A stretch of DNA of 13,801 bases from Candidatus Aerophobota bacterium. GTDB lineage: Bacteria; Aerophobota; Aerophobia; Aerophobales; B3-G15. The notes under the pieces were generated by a model that ran no database searches, had not been told where the DNA came from, and was given only the letters and a program-made list of their open reading frames with translations. Below are positions 1 through 7,497 of the stretch, piece after piece (within the stretch, counting starts at the first letter, position 1; each line of letters opens with the position of its first letter). Location of the stretch: positions 1 through 13,801 of the forward strand of contig JAUWJM010000031.1 of assembly GCA_030607715.1 (NCBI GenBank), read 5' to 3'. Position numbers and translations under genes: made by a program.

Positions 1-119
1 ATTGGGGAAACCATTCTACAGGGCGCACACCAGGTAGCCCAAAAGTCTATCATTACCGGGATATCTGATTTAATTACCTCTTCTTCCCAGTTAGATTCAC
101 CCAAAGTAACTTCAGTCAT
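1..119 (-). CDS. trxA: Thioredoxin, N-terminal part (cut by window edge)
   Basis: Thiol-disulfide oxidoreductase of the cytosol. Only the first 39 codons are inside the window; the rest lies beyond the left edge. The redox centre is visible as WCAPC at residues 30-34, preceded by the usual hydrophobic strand (PVMIDFWAT). The variant Ala at the second position of CxPC, instead of Gly, is common in bacterial thioredoxins. The ATG start is supported by a strong GGAGGA Shine-Dalgarno about 4 bases upstream. It follows nfu by about 43 bp on the same strand and is probably co-transcribed with nadA and nfu. A thioredoxin next to arsM and ACR3 remnants would fit arsenic reduction or methylation chemistry, but a general redox role is equally possible. 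The C-terminal half cannot be checked, so a longer thioredoxin-fold protein is not excluded. Confidence 0.9.
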   Translation of the reverse strand, partial: MTEVTLGESNWEEEVIKSDIPVMIDFWATWCAPCRMVSP

Positions 120-162
120 TTTCTCCTCCACTATATTTTTCAATTTTTTCTACTGAATTTGT

Positions 163-387
163 TTATATCGCTTCAACTCTCTTGATTTGAGGAATCTGAG
201 ATTTAATGGTATTTTCGACTAAACTCTTTAAAGTGAGTTGCGCCATAGGGCATCCACCGCAGGCACCGGTTAACCTTACCCTGACCACATTATTCTCGGT
301 TATCTCAACCAATTCTACACTTCCTCCTTCCATAGCTAAAAATGGTCTTACTTTTTCCTTTAATATTTTTTCAATTTTTTCTCGCAT
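163..387 (-). CDS. nfu: Nfu-type Fe-S cluster scaffold (NifU C-terminal domain)
   Basis: A 74-residue stand-alone NifU C-terminal (Nfu) domain, which binds a labile [4Fe-4S] cluster, usually as a dimer, and passes it to target enzymes. The cluster motif CxxC is at Cys43-Gly-Gly-Cys46 followed by Pro, with the typical upstream helix and strand (RPFLAMEGGSVELVEI). Length is normal for single-domain Nfu proteins. The ATG is preceded by AGGAG about 9 bases upstream and lies 14 bp after the nadA stop, so the two are very likely one transcript. NadA needs a [4Fe-4S] cluster, so an Nfu carrier next door is biochemically sensible (inference). It is distinct from the IscU-type scaffold at 4687-5088. 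Confidence 0.93.
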   Translation of the reverse strand: MREKIEKILKEKVRPFLAMEGGSVELVEITENNVVRVRLTGACGGCPMAQLTLKSLVENTIKSQIPQIKRVEAI

Positions 388-401
388 TTATCTATTCTCC
401 T

Positions 402-1316
402 TTAGGTATATTTTAACATTCTATCAAGTGCTCTTTTAGCCTCTCTCTGAATGCCTTGCTCTATTTCAATCTTATATTTTTCCTCTTTTAAAGATAAATA
501 AACATCCTCTAAGCCGGTCAGCTTCATATTATAGCACATAAGGGAAGAGCCAGCGGTGAAAAACCTCTTTTCCGGATTTTCCTTTTTTAACCTGTGAATT
601 AATCCCGCCTCTGTGCCAATGATGAACTTTTTTGCCTTTGACTTTTTAGCAAATTTTATCATCCCCCCTGTGCTTGCTACCTTATCAGCTAATTTAATGA
701 CCTCAGGTCTACACTCAGGATGAACAAGGACTACTGCATCAGGATAGGTTTCTTTTGCCTTTTTTATATACTCTGCACGAATTCTGTCATGGACATAACA
801 ATAACCATTATAGGGGATAATCTCTTTCTCCGTAAATCCAGATACATAACGGGCTAAATTTCGATCGGGGACAAATATAATCCTTTCGGCATCTATATTT
901 CGGACGACTCTCAGGGCATTGGAGGATGTGCAACAAACATCACTTCCTGCTTTCACCTCTGCGGTTGTATTAACGTAAGAGACAACCCCTGCCTTCGGGT
1001 ATTCGGCCTTGATTTGCTTTAACTCATCTTGTGTGATCATATCAGCCATAGGGCATCCAGCTTCTTTTCTGGGAAGAAGAACCATCTTATCTGGTGAGAG
1101 TATCTTCGCCGTCTCGGCCATAAAACGTACCCCACAGAAAACAATTATCTTACAGGAAAGTTTCTCCGCCTCTCGGCTTAATCCCAATGAATCACCAACA
1201 AAATCCGCTATATCCTGAACCTGGCCCTGTTGATAGTTATGGGCAAGGATGATGGCATCCTTTTTTTCTTTAAGTCGTAAGATTTCCTCTATTAAATCAG
1301 CATCGTTATTCTTCAT
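402..1316 (-). CDS. nadA: Quinolinate synthase
   Basis: Condenses iminoaspartate with dihydroxyacetone phosphate to quinolinate in de novo NAD synthesis, using a [4Fe-4S] cluster with an open iron site. At 304 residues it is in the normal size range. Recognisable family blocks are AHNYQ (25-29), FMAETAKIL (65-73), CTSSNA (129-134), YVHDR (174-178), HPEC (199-202), GTEAG (234-238) and CYNMK (261-265). By spacing and context the three cluster ligands should be Cys88 (AGCPMAD), Cys173 (GYCYVHD) and Cys261, which are 85 and 88 residues apart as in known NadA proteins. The assignment of these three is my inference. The ATG overlaps the TGA that closes the P-type ATPase remnant upstream (ATGA). An AGGAAG-like ribosome site lies about 12 bases upstream. 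No nadB or nadC is in the window. Confidence 0.95.
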   Translation of the reverse strand: MKNNDADLIEEILRLKEKKDAIILAHNYQQGQVQDIADFVGDSLGLSREAEKLSCKIIVFCGVRFMAETAKILSPDKMVLLPRKEAGCPMADMITQDELKQIKAEYPKAGVVSYVNTTAEVKAGSDVCCTSSNALRVVRNIDAERIIFVPDRNLARYVSGFTEKEIIPYNGYCYVHDRIRAEYIKKAKETYPDAVVLVHPECRPEVIKLADKVASTGGMIKFAKKSKAKKFIIGTEAGLIHRLKKENPEKRFFTAGSSLMCYNMKLTGLEDVYLSLKEEKYKIEIEQGIQREAKRALDRMLKYT

Positions 1317-1792
1317 TTCAAAGTTTCTTCCTTCCGTATTTCAACCTCTTTAGAATAACAAATATTTCTCTCTTTTAAAAACGCCTTACTGCCTACAAAC
1401 AGTGGTTATCCTTCAATAATTGCTATTATACCTTTTCCTTTAAAGGTGTCAAAATCCTTAATTTCTTGTAGCTCAATACCTTCTTCCTTTGCCTTTTTCA
1501 CCACGACCTCTGCAAGAGGATGTGGCGAGTTTTTCTCAGATACTTCAAGGGCTTAGCCATTCTTAATTAAAATACCGCGTTCTGCCCCACGACCAACACC
1601 TACAGTGACAGCAGCATCGACAGGGAATTTTTCTCCCAGTTTTACAATTACAATATCATTTATTTGAGCATTCTCTACGAGGATTTTCTTATCTTTAGGC
1701 TTCAAAATAGTAGCAGTTTCTAGTTGTAAATCTATCCGATGGCTAGATTTGGGTAAAGTGCCGCAGATTTGTTCTTTGCCCCTTTAAGTTAT
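1313..1792 (-). pseudogene. Remnant of a CopA-like P-type metal ATPase
   Basis: A single minus-strand frame, open from 1792 to 1313 except for two internal TAA codons (1555-1553 and 1408-1406), reads as pieces of a heavy-metal P1B ATPase. From about 1720 it gives actuator-domain sequence (VENAQINDIVIVKLGEKFPVD). It then jumps directly to VGRGAERGILIKNG, which belongs after transmembrane segment 6, and then, after a TAA where Glu is expected, to SPHPLAEVVVKKAKEEGIE of the nucleotide-binding domain. Last comes FVGSKAFLKERNI, after a second TAA. The metal-binding CPC helix and the DKTGT phosphorylation site are missing, so it cannot encode an active pump. The deletions preserved the frame. No start codon or ribosome site was identified. 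The final TGA overlaps the nadA start. An ancestral copper or zinc/cadmium efflux ATPase is likely; the metal cannot be assigned. Confidence 0.8.
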
Positions 1793-2623
1793 CCCATTTG
1801 GTTTGACTCCATAAACTTTTATGCTTCTAACCGAACTTACGATTTCTTTTACTTTTTCAAATGGTATTTTCAAACTCTCGATGATCGCCCTTGCACTTGG
1901 ATCATTAGCCATACACTCAATCGGAAAAGATGTTTCATCAATTATCCTGATCTTTTCAAATCCCGCCAATTGTATGGCTCCTATATATTCGTTCTTCATT
2001 GCTGCTCCAGAGATACAACCAATATATGCTTCAATAGAGTTCTTTATAAAATCAGGAAGTTCCTTTAACAAGACTATATCCGAGATCATCAGCCTACCAC
2101 CCGGTTTTAGCACTCTGAACGCTTCTTTAAAGACTATTATTTTGTCAGGTGAAAGGTTAATGACACAATTTGAGATGACTACATCGACACAGCTATCAGC
2201 AACTGGCAAATTTTAAACCTCTCCCAGCCTAAACTCTACATTTTCATAGCTACCTTTCTTGGCATTTCTTCTTGCCTTTTCAATCATCTCTGGTGTCATA
2301 TCTATACCGATAACTTTTCCCTTTCTGCCAATTTTGTTAGCAGCAAGAAAACAATCAAATCCTGCACCTGAACCCAGATCAAGAACAGTCTCACCTTTTT
2401 TTAAAGAGGCAAGAGCAACAGGGTTCCCGCAGCCAAGGCCTAAATTTGCGCCTTTGGGAACCGCTTTAACTTCTTCCTCAGTATAGCCTATTTTCTTACC
2501 AATATCCTGGGCTATATCAGTGCTTCCGCAACGCGAATTCACAGGAGAACAACAGGAACTATCCTGTTTTGTAATTTTAGCATAACCTTCCCTTACAACT
2601 CTCTTTATTTCCTCTCTCCTCAT
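1784..2623 (-). pseudogene. arsM: Arsenite S-adenosylmethionine methyltransferase, interrupted by an in-frame TAA
   Basis: ArsM methylates As(III) with S-adenosylmethionine to methyl- and dimethylarsenicals in the cytosol. The reading frame is 279 sense or nonsense codons plus the final stop. It contains the SAM motif DLGSGAGFD (82-90) and the three arsenic-binding cysteines Cys65 (LGCGNP), Cys153 (SNCVINLSP) and Cys203 (IGCISGA), whose order and context match the family. Codon 137 is TAA (2215-2213), exactly where homologues have Glu in a GE-[E]-LPVAD context. One GAA-to-TAA change explains it, with no frameshift. Downstream of the stop a TTG (2209) has a GAGAGG-like ribosome site about 8 bases upstream, so reinitiation making a split enzyme is conceivable but untested. 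The start ATG has GGAGG 9 bases upstream. ACR3 lies 55 bp upstream, a classic arsenic pairing. A sequencing error at the TAA is the main alternative. Confidence 0.88.
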
Positions 2624-2654
2624 TCTTAATTACCTCCACCATACTTTGACGTCC

Positions 2655-2670
2655 GAGTAATAATTTACTC
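2655..2670. repeat. Short inverted repeat between acr3 and arsM
   Basis: GAGTAA-TAAT-TTACTC, a perfect 6-bp-arm dyad with a 4-base centre, sits between the acr3 stop and the arsM ribosome site. It could be a weak hairpin or a regulator site. No T-run follows on the minus strand, so it is not an intrinsic terminator. A dyad this short can occur by chance. Confidence 0.3.
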
Positions 2671-2678
2671 TGTTTGCT

Positions 2679-3812
2679 CTATTCACCAATCATAACTTCG
2701 CTTTTGCACCATGAAAAATTCAAATTGCATTTCTTGAATAAATAGCATGTTCTCTTGCAAATAGAAACAAGCATGAGCATCACCGGTACCTCAATCAAGA
2801 CACCTACCACGGTTGCCAAAGCTGCTCCCGAACCCAATCCAAAAAGCATTATAGTTGTAGCAATCGCTACCTCAAAGTGATTGGATGCGCCAATCATTGC
2901 CGAGGGTGCAGCATCGTGATAGGAAAGTTTCAATAGCCTGGCGAGATTATATCCTAAGGTAAAGATAAATATTGTCTGGATAAATAAAGGGATAGCAATC
3001 CACAAAATTATCAACGGATTCTTAAGGATAATTTCACCCTTAAAAGAAAACAATAGCACTAAAGTAGCTAAAAGAGCAGAAATGCTAATCGGAGTAAGCC
3101 AATGTAAAAATTTCTCCTTGAACCACTCAATTCCTCTCTTTTTAATAATCCACTTTCGTGAGAAATATCCGGCTGCTAAGGGTAAAGCGACGTAAATAGT
3201 GACTGAAAGCAAAATAGTTTGCCAGGGTATTGGCATTGAATTTACATCAAGCAAAAAACCTCCAAGAGGTGCATATAATATAAGCATCATCAGGGAATTT
3301 ATAGCCACCATCACCAAAGTAAGCCCATCGTTACCTTTTGCCAGATAACTCCACATAAGCACCATCGCCGTGCAGGGTGCAATACCTAAAAGAATACAGC
3401 CTGAGATGTAAGAGCGGAAAAGTTCAACCGTTCGACCATCTTTGATAATCTCAGTTCCCGGAATAAATCCGCGAAAAAGATATCCTAAGAAAAATGTAGC
3501 AATCAAATACATAGTAAAGGGCTTAATTGCCCAATTAATAAAAAGGGTTAAAAGTATAGGTTTTTGAGTCTTGCCTACTTTCACCACCTTCATAAAATCA
3601 ATTTTTACCATAATTGGATACATCATAAAGAACAGGCAAATTGCAATGGGGATAGAGACATGATATATCGATAATGTATCCAATTTTATGGCCAGATCAG
3701 GGAGTGATTTTCCCAAAAAAATTCCTGCACCAATGCAAAGCAAAACCCAACCTGTCAGATATTTCTCAAAGACGGATAATTTCCTTTGTTCTGCAACTTT
3801 TTGTTTTATCAC
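2679..3812 (-). CDS. acr3: Arsenite efflux pump, ACR3 family
   Basis: Inner-membrane carrier that exports As(III) (and in some members antimonite), normally driven by the proton gradient. The 377-residue protein has about ten hydrophobic segments, the typical ACR3 topology. It carries the diagnostic [19 protein letters not shown] segment with the essential Cys147, and a conserved Glu in the late LIEVPVM segment near residue 340. The start is GTG at 3812, only 9 bp after the fdhD stop, with a weak AAGAG-like ribosome site. Expression is therefore probably coupled to the fdhD transcript. It precedes the broken arsM. No ArsR repressor or ArsC reductase is in the window, so any arsenic-specific control is not visible. 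The reading frame is intact, unlike its resistance-type neighbours. Confidence 0.95.
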   Translation of the reverse strand: MIKQKVAEQRKLSVFEKYLTGWVLLCIGAGIFLGKSLPDLAIKLDTLSIYHVSIPIAICLFFMMYPIMVKIDFMKVVKVGKTQKPILLTLFINWAIKPFTMYLIATFFLGYLFRGFIPGTEIIKDGRTVELFRSYISGCILLGIAPCTAMVLMWSYLAKGNDGLTLVMVAINSLMMLILYAPLGGFLLDVNSMPIPWQTILLSVTIYVALPLAAGYFSRKWIIKKRGIEWFKEKFLHWLTPISISALLATLVLLFSFKGEIILKNPLIILWIAIPLFIQTIFIFTLGYNLARLLKLSYHDAAPSAMIGASNHFEVAIATTIMLFGLGSGAALATVVGVLIEVPVMLMLVSICKRTCYLFKKCNLNFSWCKSEVMIGE

Positions 3813-3821
3813 TTTTTTCTC

Positions 3822-4601
3822 TTATATAATCCGATGATTATGGGTATAGATGTTCATTCGATGCCCTCTCACAAAGCCAATTAAGGTAAGATTAAACTTC
3901 TCTGCTAAACCCACCGCTAAATCTGTAGGTGCTGAGTGAGAAGCAATGATAGCTACCTTTCTCTTTGCTACCTTAATTAAGATCTCTGAGCTCACCCTTC
4001 CGCTTGTTAAAATAGCTTTATCCTGGGTGGAAATTCCTCTTATAAAACACTCTCCAAAGATTTTATCCACCGCATTATGTCTACCAATGTCTTCAGCGAA
4101 AACCTCTATACCCTTTTGGCTACATAAGGCACAGGAATGAACTCCTCCGGTATGCTTAAAAGTTAAAGACTCCTTTTGCAGTTTTCTCATTAAGCTAAAT
4201 ATCCCCTCATAGGAATACTTAACTTGACTTTTTAGGGGAGTGCAATCCTGAGCATCAATATCCCGATAAAAGGTAATCGCCTCAGCACATCCTGAACCAA
4301 TTACCCTTTTAAAAGGGTAATTCCCAATAATCGGGAAATCTCCTTCTAAATCTATTTTAACATGCCAACCCCTCTTATTCAGGCTTATATGTTTTATCTT
4401 CGTTCCTCTTTTAATAAAGCCTTCAGAAAGTAGAAAGCCAACGGCTAAATACTCTAACTTATCAGGACTACACTGTAGAGTTACCAGTTCCTTGTCATTT
4501 ACCAATATGGTTAAGGGGACCTCACGAATTATCTGATCTTTTATTTTCTCTCTTTTTTCAAAAATTATCTGAATTATGTTTATATCCTTACTTAAATCCA
4601 T
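3822..4601 (-). CDS. fdhD: Formate dehydrogenase accessory sulfurtransferase FdhD
   Basis: FdhD takes persulfide sulfur from IscS and transfers it to the molybdenum or tungsten bis-pterin cofactor, which formate dehydrogenases need for activity. The 259-residue protein has the catalytic Cys157-Ala-Leu-Cys160 loop within HTGGVHSCALC, the block FAEDIGRHNAVDKIFGE (168-184), and TSGRVSSEI (199-207), all hallmarks of the family. Length is normal. The ATG has AAGGA about 8 bases upstream. It lies 85 bp after iscU, close to its known sulfur donor IscS. No formate dehydrogenase subunit is in the window, so the client enzyme must be encoded elsewhere (inference). The acr3 gene follows after only 9 bp. 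Confidence 0.96.
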   Translation of the reverse strand: MDLSKDINIIQIIFEKREKIKDQIIREVPLTILVNDKELVTLQCSPDKLEYLAVGFLLSEGFIKRGTKIKHISLNKRGWHVKIDLEGDFPIIGNYPFKRVIGSGCAEAITFYRDIDAQDCTPLKSQVKYSYEGIFSLMRKLQKESLTFKHTGGVHSCALCSQKGIEVFAEDIGRHNAVDKIFGECFIRGISTQDKAILTSGRVSSEILIKVAKRKVAIIASHSAPTDLAVGLAEKFNLTLIGFVRGHRMNIYTHNHRII

Positions 4602-4613
4602 GTCTTAATCCTT

Positions 4614-4697
4614 CTATCCAATCAAAAATCCTATGGCTAAAACAGGTAGTACTTCTATAAGATATTGTTCGAGCACAAGGATGAATTTAATGATCAT
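4614..4697 (-). pseudogene. 27-codon hydrophobic ORF, probable N-terminal remnant of a permease
   Basis: An ATG at 4697 overlapping the end of iscU opens a 27-codon frame closed by TAG at 4616-4614, just before fdhD. The peptide is strongly hydrophobic (ILVLEQYLIEVLPVLAIGF...), a single membrane span. The pattern of an acidic-residue helix followed by LP...LxxGFLIG resembles the start of DUF318/ArsP (YraQ) permeases. An AGGGA just upstream of the ATG could serve ribosomes. Either it is the truncated start of a lost permease or a small membrane peptide; I favour the first. An ArsP-type methylarsenite exporter would fit the nearby acr3 and arsM, but that link is speculative. Confidence 0.4.
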
Positions 4698-5088
4698 TTT
4701 CCCTGCCTTTTTTAGCTAAATAATCTTTAATCGCTGCCTTAAGGGCATCTTCACCTAAGACAGAGCAATGCATCTTAATAGGGGGCAATCCATCCAAAGC
4801 TTCTGCTACAGCTCTGTTAGATATCCTCAGTGCTTCCTCAATTGTCTTTCCCTTAACCATTTCAGTAATTATAGAACTTGTAGCAATAGCTGCTCCACAC
4901 CCGAATGTCTTAAATTTAGCATCAATAATTTTATTATCCTTTACCTTAATGTAAAGTTCCATAATATCCCCACAGATAGGATTTCCTACATGGCCAATTC
5001 CATCGGGATTTTTTATCTCTCCCACATTACGTGGATGCTGAAAATGCTCCATCACCTTTTTGCTATATAGTGAGAATTGATCTCTCAT
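4687..5088 (-). CDS. iscU: Fe-S cluster assembly scaffold IscU/NifU-type
   Basis: Scaffold on which [2Fe-2S] and [4Fe-4S] clusters are built from IscS-derived sulfur. The 133 residues cover just the IscU domain, with the three ligand cysteines Cys39 (in NPICGD, with Asp41), Cys64 (FGCGAA) and Cys108 (preceded by His107 in MHCSVL). The N-terminal YSKKVMEHFQHPRNVGE is characteristic. There is no Nfu domain fused, and a separate Nfu gene is at 163-387. It begins 2 bp after the iscS stop, with an AGAGGA ribosome site inside the iscS end, so the two are translationally coupled partners. No hscA, hscB or ferredoxin gene accompanies them, as is common in Gram-positive and NIF-like systems. Confidence 0.95.
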   Translation of the reverse strand: MRDQFSLYSKKVMEHFQHPRNVGEIKNPDGIGHVGNPICGDIMELYIKVKDNKIIDAKFKTFGCGAAIATSSIITEMVKGKTIEEALRISNRAVAEALDGLPPIKMHCSVLGEDALKAAIKDYLAKKGRENDH

Positions 5089-5090
5089 TT

Positions 5091-6275
5091 TTATCCTCTG
5101 TATTCTCCTGACTTTACCTTTTTACCAAAGGGAGACATTGCCCTCAGCTTCTCAACAATGGGAGGCAAAACCTCAATCACTTTATCTATATCTTCTTCCG
5201 TAGTATCCCGACCCAGGCTAAACCTTAATGATCCATGAGCAACTTCTGGAGGAATGCCCATAGCTAAAAGCACATGGGATGGCTCTAAGGAACCTGAGGC
5301 GCAAGCAGAACCACTTGAGGCCCAGATTCCCTCTAAATCCAGATTTAAAAGCATAGATTCGCCCTCAACATATTGGACACAGATGTTCAAAATCCCGGGA
5401 AGTCCATTCTGAGGATGACCATTTAGAGCTATCTCATCTATGCGCTCGCTTAAGCCTTTATACAATTTATCTCTTAACACTTTCAATCTCTCTCCCTCAT
5501 GATGCATTTCCTTAGTTGCAATTTCACAGGCTTTCCCCAGACCAACAATTCCTGGAACATTCTCTGTCCCTGCCCTTTTGTTTTCCTCATGATGGCCACC
5601 ATGAATAAGGGATGAGATTTTTACACCCTCTCTTATATATAATGCTCCTCCTCCTTTTGGTCCATATAATTTATGGGCGGAAAGAGAGAGTAAACTCACT
5701 CCCAATCTCTTCACATCTATGGGAATTTTTCCTACTGTTTGCACAGCATCAGTGTGAAAATAAATTCCCTTTTCTTGTGCTATCTTTGAAATTTCTGCAA
5801 TCGGCTCAATTGTTCCAACCTCATTGTTAGCATGCATTATGCTAATAAGTATAGTCTTATCGGTCAAGCTCTTCCTTAGCTCGTCAAGATCAACCATCCC
5901 GTATTTATCCACAGAAATGTAGGTTACCTTAAATCCTTGTTTTTCAAGCCACTTGCAAGTATTTAAAACCGCATGATGCTCTATTTTAGAAGTTATAATA
6001 TGATTTCCGCATCTTTTATTTGCGTATGCCATACCCTTTAAAGCCATATTATCTGCCTCAGTTCCTCCGCCAGTAAAGATAATCTCTCCCACTTTAGCGT
6101 TAATAAGTCTGGCAACTTTTTCCCTTGCCTCCTCAATTGCTCCTTTTGCCCTCTGGGCCAGTTGATAAATAGACGAAGGATTCCCATAAATCTGGGTAAA
6201 AAAAGGGAGCATCTCCTTTACTACCTCAGGATGGGTAGGAGTGGTAGCAGCATAATCCAGGTATATTTTTCTCAT
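5091..6275 (-). CDS. iscS: Cysteine desulfurase (IscS/NifS class)
   Basis: PLP enzyme that removes sulfur from L-cysteine, giving alanine and an enzyme persulfide for Fe-S clusters, tRNA thiolation and FdhD. At 394 residues it is of normal length. The N-terminal YLDYAATTP is typical. His100 lies in IEHHAVL. The PLP lysine is Lys202 in LSAHKLYGPKGGG, and the sulfur-carrying cysteine is Cys325 in ASSGSACASGS, the group I mobile-loop arrangement. HTDAVQT (174-180) binds the cofactor ring. The ATG has GGAGG about 8 bases upstream. It sits 22 bp after mnmA and 2 bp before iscU, so both an acceptor for tRNA and an acceptor for clusters are its direct neighbours. NifS is an equally valid name for this protein. 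Confidence 0.96.
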   Translation of the reverse strand: MRKIYLDYAATTPTHPEVVKEMLPFFTQIYGNPSSIYQLAQRAKGAIEEAREKVARLINAKVGEIIFTGGGTEADNMALKGMAYANKRCGNHIITSKIEHHAVLNTCKWLEKQGFKVTYISVDKYGMVDLDELRKSLTDKTILISIMHANNEVGTIEPIAEISKIAQEKGIYFHTDAVQTVGKIPIDVKRLGVSLLSLSAHKLYGPKGGGALYIREGVKISSLIHGGHHEENKRAGTENVPGIVGLGKACEIATKEMHHEGERLKVLRDKLYKGLSERIDEIALNGHPQNGLPGILNICVQYVEGESMLLNLDLEGIWASSGSACASGSLEPSHVLLAMGIPPEVAHGSLRFSLGRDTTEEDIDKVIEVLPPIVEKLRAMSPFGKKVKSGEYRG

Positions 6276-6297
6276 CTTTTTTTCCTCCTTTTCTAAT

Positions 6298-7368
6298 TTA
6301 TTCTATTGTTCCTCCCCCTATTACTATATCTCCATCGTAAAAGACCACCGCCTGTCCAGGGGTGATGGCTATCTGTGGCTCCCTGAACTTCACATCCACT
6401 CTTTCTCTATCCAATGGGGTTACTACTGCTTCAGCCTCCTTATGAAGATATCTTATCCTTGCTTTTACCTTCAGGGGTAGATCTATCTTCTCTATTGCTA
6501 TCCAATTCATCTGTGAAGCTATAAGCTCATCCTTATATAATTCTTCTTTATTACCCACGAAAATAGCATTTCTCTCTCCATCAATAGCAGTTACATATAA
6601 CGGTTTTCTTGCCGAGATACCCAATCCCCTGCGCTGCCCAATAGTATAAAAGGGAATTCCTCTATGTTCTCCCAAAATATTTCCATACTTGTCAAATATT
6701 GGCCCCGGTTTTGCTGTTTCCTTGAAGAGAGAAGAGTAACCTCCAGCGATGAAATTCTGACTTTCTGGTTTCTCACTAACGCCGAGTCCAAAATCCTGGG
6801 CTATCTTTCCCACTTCTTCTTTAGTAGAATTACCCAGGGGGAATAAGCAATATCTTAGCTTTTCCTGAGACAAAGAGAAAAGAAAATAAGATTGGTCTTT
6901 TCTTAAATCCCGCGCTTTTCTGAGTAAGTAACGATGGCGGCCTTCATCGTATTTCATCCGGGCGTAATGACCGGTAGCAATGTAATCAAACTTGATTCCT
7001 GCGTCTCGGATTTTTTCAACCAAAGCCCCCAGTTTAATTATCCGATTACATCTTACACAAGGATTTGGAGTTCTTCCTGATAGGTACTCACGATAAAAGT
7101 AATCAAGTATTTCAATTTTATATTCTTTCCTCAGGTCAAAAATATAAAAGGGAATCTTCAGGATTTGTGCAACTCTACGGGCATCCTCAATGTCCTCCTT
7201 CTCACCTGGTCCATAACAACTGTGATGAGTTTTCTCGGGAAAAGACTTACCGGACCAAATTTTCATGATCACCCCAATGATCTGGTAACCTTTTTCTTTA
7301 AGAAGGGCAGCGGCCACGGATGAATCAACCCCACCACTCATTGCTACAATAACTATGTTTTTAGACAT
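6298..7368 (-). CDS. mnmA: tRNA-specific 2-thiouridylase MnmA, variant lacking the second catalytic Cys
   Basis: Activates U34 of Glu/Gln/Lys tRNAs with ATP and installs sulfur to give s2U. The PP-loop AMSGGVDSS, ATGHY (136-140), TPNPCVRCN (105-113), KDQSYFL (162-168) and YTIGQRRGLGI (246-256) identify the family (numbering from a GTG at 7383). The ATG at 7368 is preferred because homologues begin close to MSKxxVxVAMSGG. The GTG at 7383 would add five residues and has no good ribosome site. The first catalytic cysteine corresponds to Cys109, with Cys112 next to it. The segment that normally reads ESQxxCF is ESQNFIAGG here, so the second (persulfide) cysteine is absent and the loop is about two residues shorter. 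An extra Cys56 occurs in HHSCYG. The gene lies upstream of its sulfur donor iscS. MnmA subfamilies of this kind may use a different sulfur-transfer mechanism (inference). Confidence 0.94.
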   Translation of the reverse strand: MSKNIVIVAMSGGVDSSVAAALLKEKGYQIIGVIMKIWSGKSFPEKTHHSCYGPGEKEDIEDARRVAQILKIPFYIFDLRKEYKIEILDYFYREYLSGRTPNPCVRCNRIIKLGALVEKIRDAGIKFDYIATGHYARMKYDEGRHRYLLRKARDLRKDQSYFLFSLSQEKLRYCLFPLGNSTKEEVGKIAQDFGLGVSEKPESQNFIAGGYSSLFKETAKPGPIFDKYGNILGEHRGIPFYTIGQRRGLGISARKPLYVTAIDGERNAIFVGNKEELYKDELIASQMNWIAIEKIDLPLKVKARIRYLHKEAEAVVTPLDRERVDVKFREPQIAITPGQAVVFYDGDIVIGGGTIE

Positions 7369-7383
7369 ATCTTCAGCATACAC

Positions 7384-7497
7384 CCCAATATTTTCTAAGC
7401 TTTTAAGGCGAAAAAAAGTAAGGGCTAAGTTTAGGGGTAAGGCTTTAATTTAAGAAGATAAATTACCCTACTCCCAATATTCTTCCCCGGCATTAAA
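7384..7497. other. Intergenic stretch upstream of mnmA, no gene seen
   Basis: Between the YHS-like remnant and mnmA there is no credible reading frame. On the minus strand it has an imperfect dyad (TAGGGTAA and TTACCCCTA about 22 bases apart) followed some 15 bases later by a run of seven T. This could be a weak attenuator or terminator upstream of mnmA. The stem is interrupted and AT-rich, so support is low. Confidence 0.25.

Noticed and set aside
1784..2209. A separate short methyltransferase gene starting at the TTG at 2209.
   Set aside because: The frame is the same as the upstream arsM half and the sequence continues the ArsM alignment without a gap. It is the second half of one interrupted gene, though reinitiation is mentioned as a possibility.
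1313..2623. Possible reassignment of TAA to a sense codon, since three in-frame TAA codons fall where Glu or Lys is expected in arsM and the ATPase.
   Set aside because: TAA is used as the true terminator of many intact genes here (fdhD, iscS, iscU, mnmA, cysK, nadA, nfu, mttB-like), and the ATPase has also lost essential domains. Ordinary decay explains it better.
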